64,000 nt of DNA from assembly GCA_965279115.1 (NCBI GenBank), contig OZ257137.1, positions 3,596,001 through 3,660,000 of the forward strand, read 5' to 3'. This document shows, piece by piece, positions 42,709 through 50,807 of this stretch. The notes beneath the pieces were generated by a model, which was not told where the DNA came from, did no database searches, and worked only from the letters and a program-made list of their open reading frames with translations. Positions within the stretch are counted from its first letter, which is position 1; each line of letters opens with the position of its first letter. The stretch comes from JAEUOS01 sp965279115. GTDB taxonomy: Bacteria > Pseudomonadota > Gammaproteobacteria > Burkholderiales > JAEUOS01. A program made the translations under genes and the position numbers.

Positions 42709-43407
42709 ATGGCAAAAACCGGCGGCGCCAAAACCCTGGCGGCAAGCGTTTATCAGCGCATTCGCGCCGATATCCTGGGCGGCCGCCTGATGGTCGGCCA
42801 ACGTCTCAAGTTGGCGTCGATGGCGGCCGACTACGGAGTGAGCCTGAACATCGTGCGCGAGGCGCTTTCCCAGTTGGCCGGCGACAAGCTGGTGAAGATG
42901 CAGCCGCAGCAGGGCTTTGCAGTCACCGCGATGACGGCCGAGGAACTGCGTGACCTCACCTTTGTGCGGGTGTCCATCGAAGGTACGGCGCTTACACGAT
43001 CGATCGAACTCGGCGGTGTCGAATGGGAGGCCGGCCTCTTGGCTGCGCACCATCGCCTGGCCAATACACCGGTTCTCGACCCAACGGCGCCGGAGCGCCT
43101 CAACGAGGCCTATGTCGAGGCCCATTCCGCCTTTCATGCAGCGCTGATTGGCGCCTGCGACAGCCCGATGCTGATGGAAATGCGCCAGTCTCTGCATGAT
43201 GCGTCGGAGTTGTATCGCCGCCTCGCCTACCTCACGCAACGCGGCCAGAAGGACACGGCCTACGAGCACCGTTTGCTCATGGAGGCAGCGCTGGCGCGCG
43301 ATGCCGACAAGTCCGTGGCGCTCCTGGCCAAGCATTATGGCGATACCACCCGTGTTTGTACCGAGGCAGGGCTGGTGGTGTCCGAGGACATGCGCGCCGC
43401 CGCTTGA
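42709..43407 (+). CDS. GntR-family (FCD/FadR-type) transcriptional regulator
   Basis: The 232-residue protein has an N-terminal winged helix (SVYQRIRADILGGRLMVGQR and MAADYGVSLNIVREALSQLA, about residues 12-60). The C-terminal all-helical FCD domain carries HSAFHAALIGACDSPMLMEM and EHRLLMEAALARD, whose His/Asp residues bind a metal and ligand in this family. ATG at 42709; a TTG two codons earlier is possible. It diverges from livK and is followed by an SDR gene. It probably controls both flanking operons in response to a carboxylate intermediate. Confidence 0.93.
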   Translation: MAKTGGAKTLAASVYQRIRADILGGRLMVGQRLKLASMAADYGVSLNIVREALSQLAGDKLVKMQPQQGFAVTAMTAEELRDLTFVRVSIEGTALTRSIELGGVEWEAGLLAAHHRLANTPVLDPTAPERLNEAYVEAHSAFHAALIGACDSPMLMEMRQSLHDASELYRRLAYLTQRGQKDTAYEHRLLMEAALARDADKSVALLAKHYGDTTRVCTEAGLVVSEDMRAAA

Positions 43408-43462
43408 GCGCCGGCAGGTTTCATTTCAAGCTACTGACAACAAAACGCAAAAGGGAGTCGCA

Positions 43463-44242
43463 ATGGATTTGGGAATCAAGGGCCGCAAGGCAGTCGTTTG
43501 TGCATCCACGCAGGGCCTGGGCCTTGCCTGTGCGCGGTCGCTGGCCGGTGAAGGCTGTGTGGTCACCATCAACGGCCGCACCGAGGAAAAGGTGCAACGT
43601 GTGGCACGCGAACTTGCCGCCGAGACCGGAGCCGTCGTGCACGGTGTGGCTGCGGATATCACCACCGAAGCCGGCCGCGCCGCGCTGGTGGCGGCATGCC
43701 CGGACGCCGACATCCTGGTCAACAACAACGCCGGCCCGCCGCCGGGCAAGCTGGCCGACTGGCATCATGACCAGTGGATCGCCGCGCTCGAGGCCAACAT
43801 GCTGGCGCCGGCGTTGCTGATTCGCGCCTTTGTGCCGGGCATGCGTGAGCGCAAGTTCGGCCGTGTCATCAACATCACCTCTGCCATGGTGAAATCGCCG
43901 CGCCCGCCGATGGCGCTCTCCACCGGCGCGCGCGCCGGGCTGACGGCGTTTTCCAAGTCGCTGTCGCTCGAGGTGGCCAAGGACAACGTCACCATCAACA
44001 ACCTGTTGCCGGAGCGTATCGACACCGACCGCCAGCGCTTCATGGCTGAACGGATGATGCGCGAGCAGGGCATCACCATGGAACAGGCACGCGCGCAGAT
44101 CGCCGACTCGATCGCCGCCAAGCGCTTCGGTACACCCAAGGAATTCGGCGATGCCTGTGCCTACCTGTGCAGCGCTCAGGCCGGCTTCATTTCAGGCCAA
44201 TTGTTGCAGCTCGATGGTGGCTCGTACCACGGCCTGATCTGA
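43463..44242 (+). CDS. SDR-family protein with non-canonical catalytic site (cd05344-like)
   Basis: The 259-residue Rossmann protein starts MDLGIKGRKAVVCASTQGLG. The usual TGxxxGxG is replaced by ASTQGLGLA, and the usual Tyr-x3-Lys by Ser153-x3-Arg157 in MALSTGARAGLTAF; Ser140 (NITSAM) is kept. This matches a known subgroup of ketoacyl-ACP-reductase-like SDRs described as lacking the standard cofactor motif and tetrad. AAGGGAG precedes the ATG. It follows gntR by 55 bases, and a strong hairpin follows its stop. The reaction is unknown. Confidence 0.88.
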   Translation: MDLGIKGRKAVVCASTQGLGLACARSLAGEGCVVTINGRTEEKVQRVARELAAETGAVVHGVAADITTEAGRAALVAACPDADILVNNNAGPPPGKLADWHHDQWIAALEANMLAPALLIRAFVPGMRERKFGRVINITSAMVKSPRPPMALSTGARAGLTAFSKSLSLEVAKDNVTINNLLPERIDTDRQRFMAERMMREQGITMEQARAQIADSIAAKRFGTPKEFGDACAYLCSAQAGFISGQLLQLDGGSYHGLI

Positions 44243-44258
44243 GCCTGCGTCTGGAAAT

Positions 44259-44282
44259 GCGTGCGGCGACGGCGCCGCACGC
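44259..44282. terminator. Strong hairpin between convergent SDR and dioxygenase genes
   Basis: GCGTGCGGCG (44259-44268) and CGCCGCACGC (44273-44282) form a perfect ten-pair stem with a four-base loop, located in the 45-base gap between two convergent stop codons. Only a short T run follows on plus. A bidirectional terminator is the likely role. Confidence 0.55.
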
Positions 44283-44287
44283 TCGTT

Positions 44288-45157
44288 TCAGTTGCGAAAC
44301 TCGGGGATATCCGGTTTCGATCCCCACATGCAGAACGAACTGGGCTTGAACGGGAACTGCCGCGGCTGCTCGTTCTCGTCGGTGACCAGGCGCACACCGC
44401 AGGAGTATTCGTAGACCATGCCGTCCGGGCCTTCGAAGTAGACGAAGCGCGCGCCCGAGGTCGGGTGGCGGCCCGGCCCGAACACGATGCGGATGCCGTT
44501 TTCCTTCAGGAAGTAGGCCGAACGCATGATGTCGTCGACTTCCGCCACCTGGTGGTTGACATGCTGGATGCCGGGAAAGCTGGAAGGGAACAGGGCGATC
44601 TTGTGGTGCACCTGATCGATACGCAGCAGGGGCGCCGCGCCGATGCGATCCGACACCCGCGCCGACAGCACCTGGGTCCAGAACGCCTCGTCGCGCTTCG
44701 CGTCCGTGGTGCGCAGCCCGATATGCGAAAAGCCGGTGATGCCGGCATCCCTTGAGGGAAAGTAGCGGTTGCCGCTGTGAAAGGGCTTGACGGCCAGGTC
44801 CAGCGAATTGCCGCTCGTGTCACGGAAATTGATGAAGGCTTCCACCCCGCGGGCTTCCGCTTCGGCGGACGAGCCGACCTTGACGGCATGGCCCAGACGT
44901 TCGAGCTCGGAGGCCGCCGCGTCGAGGTCGGCCTGGCTGGCGACCTCGAATCCGGCGGTGTGGTCCATCGGGTCGCCGTCGAAATAGGCCAGGGTATGTT
45001 CGCGGGCGTCGCTCCTGAAATAGCGGGCCTGGCCGTTCTTGCTGTTGCCGATGGCTGCGACCGGCTCCAGGCCCAGGATGGTCTGCGCGTAGCGGACAGC
45101 GCCTTCGAGGTCACGCGTGCCGAGGCGAACGTAGAGGATGTCCCTGAGTTGGATCAT
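44288..45157 (-). CDS. Type I extradiol dioxygenase (BphC-like)
   Basis: The 289-residue two-domain VOC enzyme starts at the ATG at 45157 (MIQLRDILYVRLGTRDLEGA). The iron ligands of the family are visible in the C-terminal domain: His145 (GFSHIGLRT), His202 (VNHQVAEVDD) and Glu250 (GMVYEYS), close to BphC positions 146, 210 and 260. It opens aromatic diols next to a hydroxyl group. It is single on its strand between two plus-strand operons, diverging from the SDR-TRAP operon, so both probably share a regulated intergenic region. Substrate: a catechol derivative not identified. Confidence 0.9.
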   Translation of the reverse strand: MIQLRDILYVRLGTRDLEGAVRYAQTILGLEPVAAIGNSKNGQARYFRSDAREHTLAYFDGDPMDHTAGFEVASQADLDAAASELERLGHAVKVGSSAEAEARGVEAFINFRDTSGNSLDLAVKPFHSGNRYFPSRDAGITGFSHIGLRTTDAKRDEAFWTQVLSARVSDRIGAAPLLRIDQVHHKIALFPSSFPGIQHVNHQVAEVDDIMRSAYFLKENGIRIVFGPGRHPTSGARFVYFEGPDGMVYEYSCGVRLVTDENEQPRQFPFKPSSFCMWGSKPDIPEFRN

Positions 45158-45334
45158 GCGGCTTCTTTCTCTTCTGATTATTGGACTGGTTCCCGGTTTC
45201 CGGTCAAGTTTAGCGCCACGCCGGGCGGGTTTGGCCACGCGTTTCGGCCGGAGTAAACTGGCGCGCCCCGCGGATCAGGGAGCGGGCGTTGGTCAGAGCG
45301 CATGCGGTTCGGGAAATCGGAGGAAAGGTCTTAG

Positions 45335-46093
45335 ATGCAGGTCAACCAGATCAATCTGCAGGGCCGCAAGGCGGTGGTCACGGGCGGAGCCAGCGGCCTG
45401 GGATATGCGATCACCAAGCGCCTCTTGCAGTCGGGTGCGGATGTCGCCCTGTGGGATCTCAAGCAGGATGCGCTCGATCAGGCAGCGTTCGACCTCGCCC
45501 CCGAGGGACCGGTGCGCAAGTTCGTGGTCAATGTGGCGGATCATGCCGCCGTCAAGGCTGCGTGTGCCGGATCGGTGGAGGAATTCGGCGCCATCGACAT
45601 CCTGGTCAACAGCGCCGGCATCGCGGGTCCCGCCATTCCTGCGGTGAACTACACCCCTGCGGACTGGCAGTCGGTGATCGATGTCAACCTCACCGGCACC
45701 TTCAACTGCATGCAGGCCCTGTTGCCGCACATGACCGGGCGCAACTACGGGCGCATCATCAACATCGCCTCGGTGGCCGGCAAGGACGGCAATCCCAACG
45801 CCTGTGCCTACAGCGCTTCCAAGGCCGGCGTCATCGCGCTTACCAAGTCACTGGCCAAGGAAGTGGCGAGAACCGGCATTCGCATCAACTGCATCACCCC
45901 GGCGGCGGTTCGCACTGCGATCTTCGACCAGATCAGCCAGGAACACATCGATTTCATGCTCTCCAAGATTCCGCTCGGGCGTTTCGGGCTACCCGAGGAG
46001 ATCGCCGCCATGGTCGCCTGGCTGGCCTCGGAGGAATGCTCGTTTTCCACCGGGGCCGCGTTCGACCTGTCCGGCGGACGTTCCACCTACTGA
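45335..46093 (+). CDS. Short-chain dehydrogenase/reductase
   Basis: This canonical SDR of 252 residues has TGGASGLGYA at the cofactor site, NSAGIAG, catalytic Ser in NIASVAG and YSASKAG with Tyr and Lys. An acidic residue in LWDLKQD after beta-2 suggests NAD preference. It is the first gene of an operon with TRAP permeases and meta-cleavage enzymes. It could oxidise a dihydrodiol or alcohol intermediate; the substrate is not visible. Confidence 0.92.
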   Translation: MQVNQINLQGRKAVVTGGASGLGYAITKRLLQSGADVALWDLKQDALDQAAFDLAPEGPVRKFVVNVADHAAVKAACAGSVEEFGAIDILVNSAGIAGPAIPAVNYTPADWQSVIDVNLTGTFNCMQALLPHMTGRNYGRIINIASVAGKDGNPNACAYSASKAGVIALTKSLAKEVARTGIRINCITPAAVRTAIFDQISQEHIDFMLSKIPLGRFGLPEEIAAMVAWLASEECSFSTGAAFDLSGGRSTY

Positions 46094-46129
46094 TGCCGAC
46101 CAGGCCCACACCAGAGCTGCGGGGAAGAC

Positions 46130-46645
46130 ATGAGCAATGAAGCCGTTGACCGGCGTGGTTTCGGCGGGTTTGTCGATCTGCTGGCGCGGCTGTGTGCCTA
46201 CGCCGGCGGCATCGTGATCACCGGCATCGCCTTGATGTCGGCCTGGAGCATCGTCGGCCGCGCAATGACCGGCAAGCCGATCCAGGGCGATTTTGAACTT
46301 GTGCAGTTGGGCTGCGCGGTCTGCGTCGGCCTTTTCCTGCCGATTTGTCAGCTGCGCGGCGGCAACATCATCGTCGACTTTTTTACCGCCAAGGCCTCCG
46401 GCAATACCCGCGCCTGGCTTGATGCGGCAGGCGCGCTGGTGGTCGCGGCCATGATGGCCCTGATCACCTGGCGTACCGGTGTGGGCCTCGTCGATGTGCG
46501 CGCCAACGCCGAGACCTCGATGATCATGGCGGTGCCGATCTGGTGGGGATATGCCGGCATGATTCCGGGTCTGGCGGTGTCGGTTCTGGCCGCACTGGTG
46601 ACCGCTGGCGACGCACTGGCTTCACGCAAGGGAGAAACCCAATGA
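46130..46645 (+). CDS. dctQ: TRAP transporter small permease (DctQ)
   Basis: The 171-residue membrane protein has four hydrophobic segments and the DctQ pattern GRAMTGKPIQGDFELVQLGC with CQLRGGNIIVDFF. Its stop overlaps the dctM start by four bases. The third TRAP component, the periplasmic DctP receptor, is not encoded in the window. Confidence 0.93.
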   Translation: MSNEAVDRRGFGGFVDLLARLCAYAGGIVITGIALMSAWSIVGRAMTGKPIQGDFELVQLGCAVCVGLFLPICQLRGGNIIVDFFTAKASGNTRAWLDAAGALVVAAMMALITWRTGVGLVDVRANAETSMIMAVPIWWGYAGMIPGLAVSVLAALVTAGDALASRKGETQ

Positions 46646-47964
46646 GCCCGATGGCGATTGGCGGGCTGATGTTCGGCGGCATGCTCCTGCTGATGGTGGT
46701 GCGCGTGCCGATCGCGGCGGCGATGTTCATTCCCGGCGTGATCGGCTACTGGATCATCGGCGGCGAAGGGCCGCTGCTGAACCATCTGAAGGGCGCTGCC
46801 TACGCGCGCTTCTCTGTCTACGACCTGTCGGTGATTCCGCTGTTCATCCTGATGGGGCAATTTGCCACCCAGGGCGGCTTGTCGCGTTCGTTGTTCCGTT
46901 TCGCGAATTCGCTGATCGGTCATTTCAAGGGCGGCATGGCGATGGCCGCGGTACTGGCCTGCGCGGCTTTCGGTTCGGTTTGCGGCTCTTCGGTGGCGAC
47001 TGCCGCGACGATGGCGCAGGTCGCCCTGCCGGAAATGAAGCGCTATGGCTATTCGGGGCGCCTGTCCACCGCAACGCTGGCCGTGGGCGGCACGCTGGGC
47101 ATCCTGATCCCCCCCTCGGTGCCGCTGGTGGTCTACGCAATCCTCACCGAGCAGAACATTGCCAAGCTTTTCGCTGCCGCTTTCATACCCGGCATCATCG
47201 CCGCGATCGGCTACTGCATCGCCATTGCGGTGCAGGTGGCGCGCAATCCGGCACTCGGGCCGGCCCAGCCGCGCACCAGCTGGAGCGACCGTGGCCGCGC
47301 GCTCATCGACATCTGGCCGGTGGTGGCGATCTTCATCGTCGTGTTTGGCGGCATTTATGGCGGCATCTTCACCCCGACCGAAGGGGCCGCAGTTGGCGCG
47401 GTATCGACTTTCGTGGCCGCTGCGCTCAAGCGAGAACTCGATCTCGCCGCGTTCAAGAAGAGTTTTCTTTCCACCGCCGAGACCAGCGGCATGATCTTCA
47501 TGATCTTCATCGGCGCCGACATGATGAACTCGGCCCTGGCGCTCTCGCAGATGCCGACGCAACTGGCGAATTTCGTTTCGCACCTGCAGATTCCGGGTAT
47601 CGCCGTGGTCATCGGCATCCTGCTGTTCTACATCGTGCTGGGCTGCGTGATGGACGAGTTGTCGATGTTGCTGTTGACCATTCCGGTGCTGTTTCCGGTG
47701 GTGGCGGGCCTTGACCTGTGGGGGCTGAACCCGTCCGAAAAGGCCATCTGGTTCGGCATTCTTGTCTTGATGGTGGTCGAGATCGGCCTGGTGGCGCCGC
47801 CGGTGGGCCTGAACGTGTATGTCATCAACAGCCTCGCGCGCGACGTGCCGATGAGCGAAACCTACAAGGGTGTGTGGCCATTCCTGGCCACCGACGCGAT
47901 TCGTACCACCGCCATCCTGCTCATGCCGGGGATATGCCTGTGGCTGGTGCGGCAGATGGGTTGA
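46642..47964 (+). CDS. dctM: TRAP transporter large permease (DctM)
   Basis: The 440-residue membrane protein has about twelve segments and family motifs: LSVIPLFILMGQFA, ACAAFGSVCGSSVATAATMA, LAVGGTLGILIPPSVPLVVY and LLTIPVLFPVVAGLDLWGLN. ATG at 46642 overlaps dctQ (ATGA). It transports a carboxylate with sodium. Neighbouring enzymes suggest an aromatic acid or dienoate. Confidence 0.95.
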   Translation: MSPMAIGGLMFGGMLLLMVVRVPIAAAMFIPGVIGYWIIGGEGPLLNHLKGAAYARFSVYDLSVIPLFILMGQFATQGGLSRSLFRFANSLIGHFKGGMAMAAVLACAAFGSVCGSSVATAATMAQVALPEMKRYGYSGRLSTATLAVGGTLGILIPPSVPLVVYAILTEQNIAKLFAAAFIPGIIAAIGYCIAIAVQVARNPALGPAQPRTSWSDRGRALIDIWPVVAIFIVVFGGIYGGIFTPTEGAAVGAVSTFVAAALKRELDLAAFKKSFLSTAETSGMIFMIFIGADMMNSALALSQMPTQLANFVSHLQIPGIAVVIGILLFYIVLGCVMDELSMLLLTIPVLFPVVAGLDLWGLNPSEKAIWFGILVLMVVEIGLVAPPVGLNVYVINSLARDVPMSETYKGVWPFLATDAIRTTAILLMPGICLWLVRQMG

Positions 47965-47982
47965 TCAGGGAGGAGAGACGAA

Positions 47983-48774
47983 GTGAGTGACAGTCAAACC
48001 AATATCGCGCGACTGGCCGAACGCTTGCGCCGTGCTGGTGAAACGGGCGAAGCGATCGCGCCGATCCGTGACGACATCGCCACCGGCGACGTGGCCGCGG
48101 CCTATGCGATACAGCAGGCCAATACCGACCACTGGCTGCGCGCCGGTCGCCGCCTGGTGGGGCGCAAGATCGGCCTTACCGCCAAGGCGGTTCAGAAGCA
48201 ACTGGGTGTCGACGAGCCGGATTTCGGCATGTTGTTCGCCGACATGGCCCTGGGCGATGGCGAGGAAGTGGGGCTCTCGCGCGTGATGCAGCCCAAGGTC
48301 GAGGCCGAGGTGGCACTGGTGCTCGCACGTGACCTCACCGCGCCGGACTGCAGTGTGGCGGAAGTGATCTCTGCAACCGCATATGCCCTGCCGGCCATCG
48401 AGATCGTGGGTAGCCGCATCCGCAACTGGGATATCCGGCTGGTCGACACGATCGCCGACAACGCTTCATCGGGCCTGTTCGTGCTGGGCGCCGAGCCGAA
48501 GTCGTTGCAGGGCCTCGACCTGCGCCTGGCCGGCATGTGCATGGAACTGCGCGGCGAGCCGGTGTCGCTGGGCGCTGGTGCAGCCTGCCTGGGCAATCCG
48601 CTCAACGCGGCCGTCTGGCTGGCGCGCAAGATGGTGGCGGTGGGTCAGCCGCTCAAGGCGGGCGACGTGATCATGACCGGTGCCTTGGGCCCGATGGCGG
48701 CGGTGGCACCCGGGGATGTGATCGATGTGCGCATCGGCGGCCTGGGCTCGGTGCGCGCCGTGTTTGGAAAGTAG
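47983..48774 (+). CDS. 2-keto-4-pentenoate hydratase / 2-oxohex-3-enedioate decarboxylase family protein (MhpD-like)
   Basis: The 263-residue enzyme starts at GTG with GGGAGGAGAG upstream. Motifs of the family: RLVGRKIGLTAKAVQKQLGV, PDFGMLF, QPKVEAEVALVL with the metal Glu residues, and LPAIEIVGSRIRNWD. Its closest theme is the hydratase of meta-cleavage pathways, adding water to 2-hydroxypentadienoate-type products. It is followed nine bases later by a paralogue. Confidence 0.9.
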   Translation: MSDSQTNIARLAERLRRAGETGEAIAPIRDDIATGDVAAAYAIQQANTDHWLRAGRRLVGRKIGLTAKAVQKQLGVDEPDFGMLFADMALGDGEEVGLSRVMQPKVEAEVALVLARDLTAPDCSVAEVISATAYALPAIEIVGSRIRNWDIRLVDTIADNASSGLFVLGAEPKSLQGLDLRLAGMCMELRGEPVSLGAGAACLGNPLNAAVWLARKMVAVGQPLKAGDVIMTGALGPMAAVAPGDVIDVRIGGLGSVRAVFGK

Positions 48775-48783
48775 GAGCGCAGC

Positions 48784-49641
48784 ATGGCAACCAGAACGAT
48801 TCGAAAAGCGCCCGCCAGGGGCAAAGCGGCCGGCAAGGCCGCATCGGGCTCCGCGGCAAAGCAGGTTTCGCGCAAGTCGACCCTCGCCGCGCTGGCGCGC
48901 ACCCTCGACGCCGCCGCGATGCAGGCAACCGGCATCCGGCAGATTTCCGCGTCGGTGGAAATCACACTGGCCGAGGCCTACGAAGTGCAGCGCCTGGCGA
49001 TCACCGAGCGGCTCAAGCGCGGCGAAAAGCGCATCGGCCTCAAGATGGGATTCACCAGCCGCGCGAAGATGGTGCAAATGGGCTTGTCCGACCTGATCTG
49101 GGGACGCCTTACCGACGGCATGCTGGTCGAGGAGGGGGCGCAGATCGATCTTTCGCGTTACGTGCATCCGCGGGTCGAACCGGAAATCGCGTTCCTGATG
49201 AAGAAGCCCCTGGCCGGCATCGTGACCCCGCTGCAGGCACTGGGCGCGGTCGAGGCAGTGGCGGTCGCGATGGAAATCATCGACAGCCGCTACGACAACT
49301 TCAAGTTTTCGCTCTCCGATGTGGTGGCCGACAACTGCTCGTCGTCCGGGCTTGCGGTCGGAGCCTGGCACGCGCCGGGCATGGATTTTTCCAACCTCGG
49401 GCTCATCATGAGCTTCAATGGCACCGCCCGCGTGGTGGGATCGACCGCCGGCATCCTCGGCCACCCGCTGCGCTCGCTGGTGGCCGCCGCGCGCATGGCC
49501 GCGGAAGGCGGCGAGGAGCTCAACCCGGGCGATATCATCATGGCCGGCGGCATCACGGCGGCCGAAGCGCTGGTGCCAGGCACCTGGGTGGAAACCGAGA
49601 TGCAGGGCCTCGGCCGGGTCGCTTTCGGGGTTGCGGCCTGA
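48784..49641 (+). CDS. 4-oxalocrotonate decarboxylase / hydratase-family protein (DmpH-like), with basic N-terminal tail
   Basis: The 285-residue protein belongs to the same family as the preceding gene: KRIGLKMGFTSRAKMVQMGL, SDLIWGRLTDGM, HPRVEPEIAFLMKKPL with metal Glu, and AVAMEIIDSRYDNFKF. The SRYxxFKF and DNCSSSG segments favour the decarboxylase branch. Residues 1-30 form an Ala/Lys/Arg-rich tail (TRTIRKAPARGKAAGKAASG) absent from most relatives; an AGGAG before the ATG supports this start. With MhpD it likely forms the known hydratase-decarboxylase complex. Confidence 0.9.
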   Translation: MATRTIRKAPARGKAAGKAASGSAAKQVSRKSTLAALARTLDAAAMQATGIRQISASVEITLAEAYEVQRLAITERLKRGEKRIGLKMGFTSRAKMVQMGLSDLIWGRLTDGMLVEEGAQIDLSRYVHPRVEPEIAFLMKKPLAGIVTPLQALGAVEAVAVAMEIIDSRYDNFKFSLSDVVADNCSSSGLAVGAWHAPGMDFSNLGLIMSFNGTARVVGSTAGILGHPLRSLVAAARMAAEGGEELNPGDIIMAGGITAAEALVPGTWVETEMQGLGRVAFGVAA

Positions 49642-49698
49642 GGCTGCGCTGGCGCTACACTTACCGATAATCAATACAACGTACGCAAGGTGAACAGC

Positions 49699-50763
49699 AT
49701 GGAAATGAAGAGTGCCGAAGTGGTTCGCAACGCCGAGGAGCGCAAGGCCTTCTATGCCAAGATTGATGGGGACCATCTTGCGCCGCTCTGGGAGGTGTTG
49801 AAGGGGCTGATTCCCTCCGAGCCCAAGCCGACCGCGGCCCCGCACCTGTGGGACTACGACGCGATCCGGCCCTACATCCTCGAGTCCGGCGCCCTTTTGA
49901 CCGCGCGCGAGGCCGAGCGCCGCGTGCTGGTGCTCGAGAACCCGGCATTGCGCGGCCAGTCGCTGATCACCGACGTTCTGTACGGTGGCCTGCAACTGAT
50001 CCTGCCCGGCGAGGTTGCGCCGGCACACCGCCACTCGCAATCGGCGCTGCGTTTCATCGTCGATGGCAAAGGCGCCTATACCGCAGTCAACGGCGAGCGT
50101 ACCCTCATGAACGAGGGGGATTTTGTCATCACGCCCTCATGGACATGGCACGACCACGGCAATGATTCCCCGGATCCCATGGTCTGGCTGGACGTGCTCG
50201 ACGTCTCGACCGTGGCGCATTTTCACGGCCAGTTCCGCGAGGAGTGGGAAGAGGAGCGCTACCCGGTGAACCGTCCGGAAGGCGATGCCCTGGCGCGTTA
50301 TGGCGCGGGCCTCTTGCCGATCGACTATCGCCCGACCGGCGCCACCTCGCCGATCTTCAACTACCCCTATGCGCGTACCCGTGATTCGCTTTACCGCATG
50401 AGCCTTGCCGGCGATCCCGATCCGCATTTCGGCTACAAGCTCAAGTACATCAACCCGGTCAACGGCGACTGGGCCATGCCCACCATTGCCACCACCATGC
50501 AATGGTTGCCCAAGGGCTTCGCCTCGCGCACTTACCAGTCAACCGACGGACTGGGCTTCGTGTGCGTCGAGGGTGCCGGCGAAACCCGTGTCACCCTGCC
50601 CGACGGCAGCGTCAAGGTCATGAAATGGAAGCCGCGCGATGTGTTCATCGTGCCCGGCTGGCTCAAGCATACCCACCACGCCGAGGGCGATTCCGTACTG
50701 TTCGGCTTCTCGGACCGCTCGGCGCAGGAAAAGCTCGGCCTGTTCCGCGAAAAGCGACATTGA
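49699..50763 (+). CDS. Gentisate 1,2-dioxygenase-family cupin
   Basis: The 354-residue bicupin starts at the ATG at 49699 with AAGG just upstream; a GTG at 49690 is the alternative. The N-terminal cupin has the iron-binding PAHRHSQSALRFIVDG and TPSWTWHDHG; the C-terminal cupin ends VPGWLKHTHHAEGDSVLFGF. The family includes gentisate, salicylate and 1-hydroxy-2-naphthoate dioxygenases, which cleave monohydroxylated or para-dihydroxylated aromatic acids. The neighbouring decarboxylase/hydratase genes fit salicylate-type cleavage as well as gentisate. The symbol is left open for that reason. Confidence 0.88.
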   Translation: MEMKSAEVVRNAEERKAFYAKIDGDHLAPLWEVLKGLIPSEPKPTAAPHLWDYDAIRPYILESGALLTAREAERRVLVLENPALRGQSLITDVLYGGLQLILPGEVAPAHRHSQSALRFIVDGKGAYTAVNGERTLMNEGDFVITPSWTWHDHGNDSPDPMVWLDVLDVSTVAHFHGQFREEWEEERYPVNRPEGDALARYGAGLLPIDYRPTGATSPIFNYPYARTRDSLYRMSLAGDPDPHFGYKLKYINPVNGDWAMPTIATTMQWLPKGFASRTYQSTDGLGFVCVEGAGETRVTLPDGSVKVMKWKPRDVFIVPGWLKHTHHAEGDSVLFGFSDRSAQEKLGLFREKRH

Positions 50764-50807
50764 GTCCGGGCGGGATCGCCCGCGGCGGGACCTCCGAACC
50801 TTTACGT

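Noticed and set aside
45207..45259. AGTTTA...TAAACT inverted repeat between the BphC-like gene and the SDR
   Set aside because: Only six bases per arm with about 40 bases between; not distinctive without comparative data.
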